DNA of 64,000 nt from Diogma glabrata (taxonomy: Eukaryota > Arthropoda > Insecta > Diptera > Cylindrotomidae), in contig OY856187.1 in NCBI GenBank assembly GCA_963693315.1, positions 116,234,683 through 116,298,682 of the forward strand, written 5' to 3'. A program made the position numbers and the translations under genes. The notes under the pieces are model-generated. The model was not told the origin of the DNA. It ran no database searches and saw only the letters and a list, made by a program, of their open reading frames with translations. Shown here piece after piece: positions 60,039 to 64,000 of the stretch (position 1 is the stretch's first letter; every line of letters begins with the position of its first letter).

Positions 60039-62495
60039 ATGTTTCGCCAAGTGCCAACAGTAACCTCAATAAATACTATTAAATTGGCAGATCTAGCCAC
60101 TCTCACTGTTATTTATAAAAAGTTATTAAAGAAAAAAGAACTTACCAACAATCATTTGTGGTTTAATACACGCTGTAAAAAATTCAAAATTATACCAAAC
60201 TATATTCAAATTTATACCCCAATTAAAAATGATCGTGCATTGAAAGCTATTCACATAGGACAAGCAGCGTGGCTCCAGGCTGAAATAAATTATTTATATG
60301 CTACACGGAACAATATTTCAACACACCTAAAAGTTGCACATACTGAAATGTTGTATAGATTACATCCTACAGAATTTCATGTAATTGATATTTATTTAAG
60401 AAATGAAGTAAATGAAATTGCACATCAACAATATTTACTACAAAAAAAGAAGTTGGAACAACTTTTGATCATTTATTTTCCTGAAACAATTCCACAAGAA
60501 ACATCTCATGAGTTTTTTAAAAAAATTGAAAATTTATCAACTATTAATTTTACAATAGAAGAAACAAATTTGTTGAATAAAGGACTGAAGTTTGCACCAG
60601 TTAACACTAATGTTTCCGACAATTTATTTAAAGTGGCTGTTGATGTGGAAGTCGCTTTATCTGGAAGTTTTAACTGTTCCATTAACAAAAACAACCTAAA
60701 AGCTATTTGTGCCGAAGAAATTAGATGTGAAAAAAACCAAAATTTAAGTATAAGCCATTTAGATTCTAAAAATTTAAATTTAGTTAAAACTATCAAATCC
60801 AAACTTCTTTTAAATGACTGTATTCTTTGTAAAGCTGATAAGGGAAATACCATCACAATTTTACCTAAATTTTTATATATCCAAAAAATTAATGACTTCT
60901 TATTTGATAGCAATGCTGAAATTCTTCGAACCGACCCTACAAATAAATTTAAACTATCTGTTACAAATTGTCTTTCTTCATGTACTAATTTGATACCACC
61001 TTCGACAGCATTTCAATTTAAACAAATGAATCCGTTTGCACCTGTCCTTTACGGACTACCAAAATTACACAAACCAAATATACCAATTAGGCCAATCGTT
61101 TCATATTGTAGTGCTCCTGCCTACAAACTTTGCAAAAAGTTTCAAAATATTTTCATTGAAAAAACTGGTTTTGTTTCCAAATATTCAGTTAAAAATTCTT
61201 TAGATCTCATTAATAAAATTAAAAATGTGGTAGTTCCTCTAAATTCTAAATTAATATCGTTTGACGTATCAAGTTTGTTTGCTTCCATTCCATTAAATAT
61301 ACTAAATGATATTGTAATTCAAATTATAAACGTAAATGTATTATCTGCGGATATTAGAGATGAGTTAATCCTTATATATAGGACTTGCGTGGAACAAAAT
61401 TATTTCACTTTCGAAAACCAATTTTTTAAATTCACTGACGGACTCCCTATGGGTTCGCCTTTATCACCCTTACTTTCCGAAATTTTTATGGATTGGTTTG
61501 AACATCAATTCCTAGATTCTAACTTACAAGAAGCTAGTAATATTTTATTTTGGTATAGATACGTAGACGATATTCTTTGCCTTTGGACCGGTACAGAAAG
61601 ACAGTTAGACAATTTTCTTATTTTACTTAATAGAAAACATCCTTCAATTAAATTTACCTTTGAAAAGGAAATTGATAAAACTTTAAATTTTCTAGATATT
61701 CAAATTAAACATATTACAACTAATTTTGAATTTGACATATATCGTAAGCCTACATGTACTGATATTTTAATACATTCGTCATCAAATCATTCTTTTAATG
61801 CAAAAAATGCCGCAATCTTTTCACTCGTCGAGAGACTTGTTAAAACACCACTTTCTGACCAAAATTTTCAAAAAGAACTAAATTTAATTTTATTAATTGC
61901 TAAAAACAACGGTTTCGAATCAAAATTAGTTCACAAAATCCTTCAACGAAAGTTAAAACGTATTGCTTACAATTTGATTTATCCAAATTCATTAGAAGAT
62001 ACTAAACATTGGCGCAAAATTCATTATTCGGGTAATTTAAGTCAGAGACTAGGTAATACATTATCGAAATATACAAATTTTTGCTGTGCATTTTACAACA
62101 ATTTCAACTTACATAATTTATTAGTTAACAACAAACCTAAACAAAATTCAATTTTGAAATCTGGTGTCTACCAACTTAGTTGTGAAGATTGTAATGCTAT
62201 ATATATAGGTCAAACTGGTCGTAATTTCAAGCAGCGATGCTCAGAACATTTTAGGGCATTAAGATTGGGACATACAAGTTCAACTTTTTCTAACCATTTA
62301 TTTAACGAAAACCATAATAGCTGTTTTCTTAATAACGAAAATCTAAAAATTCATCATGTTGAAACTAAAGGCCCCAAACTTGATATTCTTGAATCGTTTG
62401 AAATTCGTAAAGCTCTTTATTTAAATAAAAGTTTATTAAATTTACAAACAGATGTCATTTATTCGCCTTTAACCAACCCAGATCTGTTTCTTTAA
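60039..62495 (+). CDS. Penelope-like reverse transcriptase / GIY-YIG endonuclease, intact
   Basis: An uninterrupted 818-aa protein with every expected Penelope motif in order: an N-terminal helical region; CKADKGN (about residue 264); YGLPKLHKP and IPIRPIVSY; LISFDVSSLFASIP (about 405-420); GLPMGSPLSP; the catalytic YVDD (508-511); TLNFLDIQI; and a C-terminal GIY-YIG nuclease (about 709-790) with C-x2-C before AIYIGQTGRN and a KQRCSEHFRAL segment. The RT makes cDNA and the GIY-YIG nuclease opens the target. ATG at 60039 is chosen because it is the first in frame and lies just past the repeated region. The length is typical of the family. It is the only intact transposon polymerase in the window. 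Confidence 0.93.
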   Translation: MFRQVPTVTSINTIKLADLATLTVIYKKLLKKKELTNNHLWFNTRCKKFKIIPNYIQIYTPIKNDRALKAIHIGQAAWLQAEINYLYATRNNISTHLKVAHTEMLYRLHPTEFHVIDIYLRNEVNEIAHQQYLLQKKKLEQLLIIYFPETIPQETSHEFFKKIENLSTINFTIEETNLLNKGLKFAPVNTNVSDNLFKVAVDVEVALSGSFNCSINKNNLKAICAEEIRCEKNQNLSISHLDSKNLNLVKTIKSKLLLNDCILCKADKGNTITILPKFLYIQKINDFLFDSNAEILRTDPTNKFKLSVTNCLSSCTNLIPPSTAFQFKQMNPFAPVLYGLPKLHKPNIPIRPIVSYCSAPAYKLCKKFQNIFIEKTGFVSKYSVKNSLDLINKIKNVVVPLNSKLISFDVSSLFASIPLNILNDIVIQIINVNVLSADIRDELILIYRTCVEQNYFTFENQFFKFTDGLPMGSPLSPLLSEIFMDWFEHQFLDSNLQEASNILFWYRYVDDILCLWTGTERQLDNFLILLNRKHPSIKFTFEKEIDKTLNFLDIQIKHITTNFEFDIYRKPTCTDILIHSSSNHSFNAKNAAIFSLVERLVKTPLSDQNFQKELNLILLIAKNNGFESKLVHKILQRKLKRIAYNLIYPNSLEDTKHWRKIHYSGNLSQRLGNTLSKYTNFCCAFYNNFNLHNLLVNNKPKQNSILKSGVYQLSCEDCNAIYIGQTGRNFKQRCSEHFRALRLGHTSSTFSNHLFNENHNSCFLNNENLKIHHVETKGPKLDILESFEIRKALYLNKSLLNLQTDVIYSPLTNPDLFL

Positions 62496-62906
62496 CACAA
62501 AATTTTACTTGTTTTCAGAAAATTCTAAATTGTGTTGTGATTTCCTTTTGTTATATACCAAGATGCAGTCATTATTTCATATATTAATTTTAATATTTAA
62601 TGGATAAACAATAGTTTTTAAAAAATGTCAGCTCTTTGAATTTACTATCATTTAAATTTTTAAAAATTGTTTTGTATTCATTTTTGATCTAGTTTCATTT
62701 TTAATTTAATTTTATTTGTATATAAATGACATGTTGTATTATTTTTTCTTTGTAACAATTTTAAAGCTCTTGAAAATGGTGTAAAAACCGAAACCGGTCG
62801 AGCTGTTTTTAATTTTAATTTTATTTTTAAAATAAATAAAGTTAGAAACAAAAATTAATTTGCGGAATACAAACAAGTGTTTCATTTATTAAAATAAATT
62901 TATTAT
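61883..62906 (+). repeat. PLE2 right direct repeat
   Basis: Matches 59010-60033; spans the last 200 or so codons and the 3' UTR. Confidence 0.92.
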
Positions 62907-62921
62907 TTTTAATTATTAATA
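62907..62921. repeat. PLE2 target-site duplication, right copy
   Basis: TTTTAATTATTAATA, as at 58816-58830. Confidence 0.8.
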
Positions 62922-63207
62922 TAATTATACATATATATTGTATTGCTTAATTCATTTTAAACGTATATTTTAAAATTAAAATAATATAACCAGTCGATGG
63001 TAAATTTTAAGAAATTTATACAAGTATAAATATATTTAATTAATTTTGTGAAGGAAAGTAATCAGATAGTTATAATCAAAATAAAAGTACAAAATAGATA
63101 GTTTTAATGAAAATTTAATTTTAAAAACAACCCTCGCAAGGTTGTTCACTTTATGTTCACATTATAAGTTATTATGTAAACATAAAGAATTGTTGATAGG
63201 TTCTTTC

Positions 63208-63221
63208 GGAGGGCGGAGGAA
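63208..63221 (+). promoter_or_regulatory. Polypurine tract of the LTR element
   Basis: GGAGGGCGGAGGAA directly precedes the 3' LTR, where plus-strand DNA synthesis is primed. Confidence 0.8.
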
Positions 63222-63959
63222 TGTTGTATAAATCTCCTTTGGTTTATACTATAAAATTAACAATATAGGTTAAGTTAAGTTAGCAGTAACAATATAGGTT
63301 AAGAAATTACTTAAAAATTTAAATTATCCAAAATCAACGAAATTAACAATATAGGTTAAGTTAAGTTAGCAGTAACAATATAGGTTAAGAAATTACTTAA
63401 AAATTTAAATTATCCAAAATCAACAAAATTAACAATATAGGTTAAGTTAAGTTAGCAGTAACAATATAGGTTAAGAAATTACTTAAAAATTTAAATTATC
63501 CAAAATCAACAAAATTGTATAAATAATTAAATTCGTTAAATTGTTAATTATGCAAAAATTGCATACATCAATTTTTGTTGAGTTTTTGTTGATTTTGGGT
63601 AAATAAATATTATAAATAATTGGTTTTTAGTTTTTTTGAGGGGAGTTGATTTTTTGTTTTCGAAGAAGTACAGTTAGTTTAGTTTTAAAAGTGTAAATTT
63701 AAGTTGTCCGAAGTCTAATCAGTGATTCAATTAATTCGAATAAATCCTTAAGTTGTTTAAGTTGTAACTTTTTCTATAAAATTAATAATAAAACTAATAT
63801 TAATAGTTAATGTTATTTATAGTTAACTAAGTGAATCTAAAGTGTTTTAATCAATAATTATTGAGAACCATCCACAGGTAAGGAACCACAAACACTGTTG
63901 GTACAACAAGTTGAATACAACTGTACCTATATATATGTACTTGTACAAAAAACATTACA
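63222..63959 (+). repeat. 3' LTR (738 bp)
   Basis: Same length and, by eye, same sequence as 36108-36845, including the three 86-bp units. Followed by CTGT, the right target-site duplication. Confidence 0.95.
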
Positions 63960-64000
63960 CTGTAGCCTACAATTACCGATCGATTTTCATGAAACGTTGG
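63960..64000 (+). repeat. Continuation of the interrupted interspersed repeat
   Basis: CTGTAGCC, then TTTTCATGAAACGTTGG; the reverse complement matches about 534-575. Together with 35925-36107 it rebuilds the pre-insertion repeat. Confidence 0.8.

Larger units (their letters stand above)
58831..62906 (+). mobile_element. Penelope-like element PLE2, structurally complete
   Basis: 4076 bp between 15-bp duplications. It starts with an inverted copy (58831-59001) of its own 5' region (about 59909-60079, covering the ORF start), then a 1024-bp partial tandem copy (59010-60033) that repeats 61883-62906 with only a few differences, then the full unit with an intact 818-aa ORF. This inverted-plus-tandem arrangement is a hallmark of Penelope elements. 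Intact ORF, near-identical repeats and clean duplications suggest recent activity. Confidence 0.92.
36108..63959 (+). mobile_element. Env-bearing errantivirus-like LTR retrotransposon, expanded by nested insertions
   Basis: A 27.85-kb provirus with 738-bp LTRs, TG...CA ends and a 4-bp duplication (CTGT at 36104-36107 and 63960-63963). Gene order is gag, protease, RT, RNase H, integrase, env, as in insect errantiviruses (gypsy group). Removing a LINE (about 0.73 kb), a foldback (13.4 kb) and a Penelope-like element (4.1 kb) leaves about 9.6 kb, a normal size. Pol has frameshifts, integrase lacks its C-terminal half and env is split, so it could not move on its own. Identical-looking LTRs imply a young insertion or LTR homogenisation. 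Confidence 0.93.

Noticed and set aside
60506..60913. 135-codon minus-strand frame over PLE2
   Set aside because: Shadow of the intact RT/GIY-YIG ORF.

Overview
The window is AT-rich nuclear DNA from an arthropod, very probably an insect; the order cannot be fixed from the sequence. It holds one convincing cellular gene, a three-exon cytochrome P450 of the CYP3 clan (CYP6-like) on the minus strand at 12660-15155. Nearly everything else is transposable elements, their decay products, inverted repeats and simple repeats.

Region by region. 1-900: minus-strand Helitron helicase fragment and an interspersed repeat. 900-5223: a decayed gypsy-type gag/protease on the minus strand, split by a Penelope-like element (PLE1, 1535-4485) with a 17-bp target-site duplication. 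6727-7565: an unidentified decayed coding region. 9.3-12.2 kb: a 66-bp degenerate repeat, a 590-bp AT microsatellite and a GGTCAT minisatellite. 12.7-15.2 kb: the P450. 16-21.7 kb: remnants of four or more LINEs on both strands. 22-24 kb: hAT transposase remnant. 24.5-25.1 kb: a 620-bp near-perfect palindrome. 27-28.7 kb: LINE endonuclease and a young LINE 3' end. 30.3-32.4 kb: a LINE fragment cut by the CTAG end of a Helitron that carries Rep remnants.

36108-63959 is one env-bearing, errantivirus-like LTR retrotransposon expanded to 27.9 kb by nested insertions. Its two 738-bp LTRs look identical by eye and are flanked by a 4-bp duplication (CTGT). Gag ends in a textbook -1 frameshift signal (TTTAAAC, 6-nt spacer, 11-bp stem). 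The RT domain is split by a 5'-truncated LINE (about 40408-41140). The RNase H domain is split by a 13.4-kb non-coding foldback element (41894-55316, 9-bp duplication). The region after env is split by an intact second Penelope-like element (58831-62906, 15-bp duplication, 818-aa RT/GIY-YIG protein). Pol, integrase and env also carry frameshifts and deletions, so the provirus is defective.

The most unusual object is the 13.4-kb foldback: a palindrome inside a palindrome, built from 292-bp terminal units and about 65-70 copies of a roughly 142-bp satellite monomer in switching orientations. It has no transposase, and its 9-bp duplication is the kind left by MULE/Foldback elements. Its 6-kb core is bounded by inverted rather than direct flanks, so it did not arise by simple nesting.
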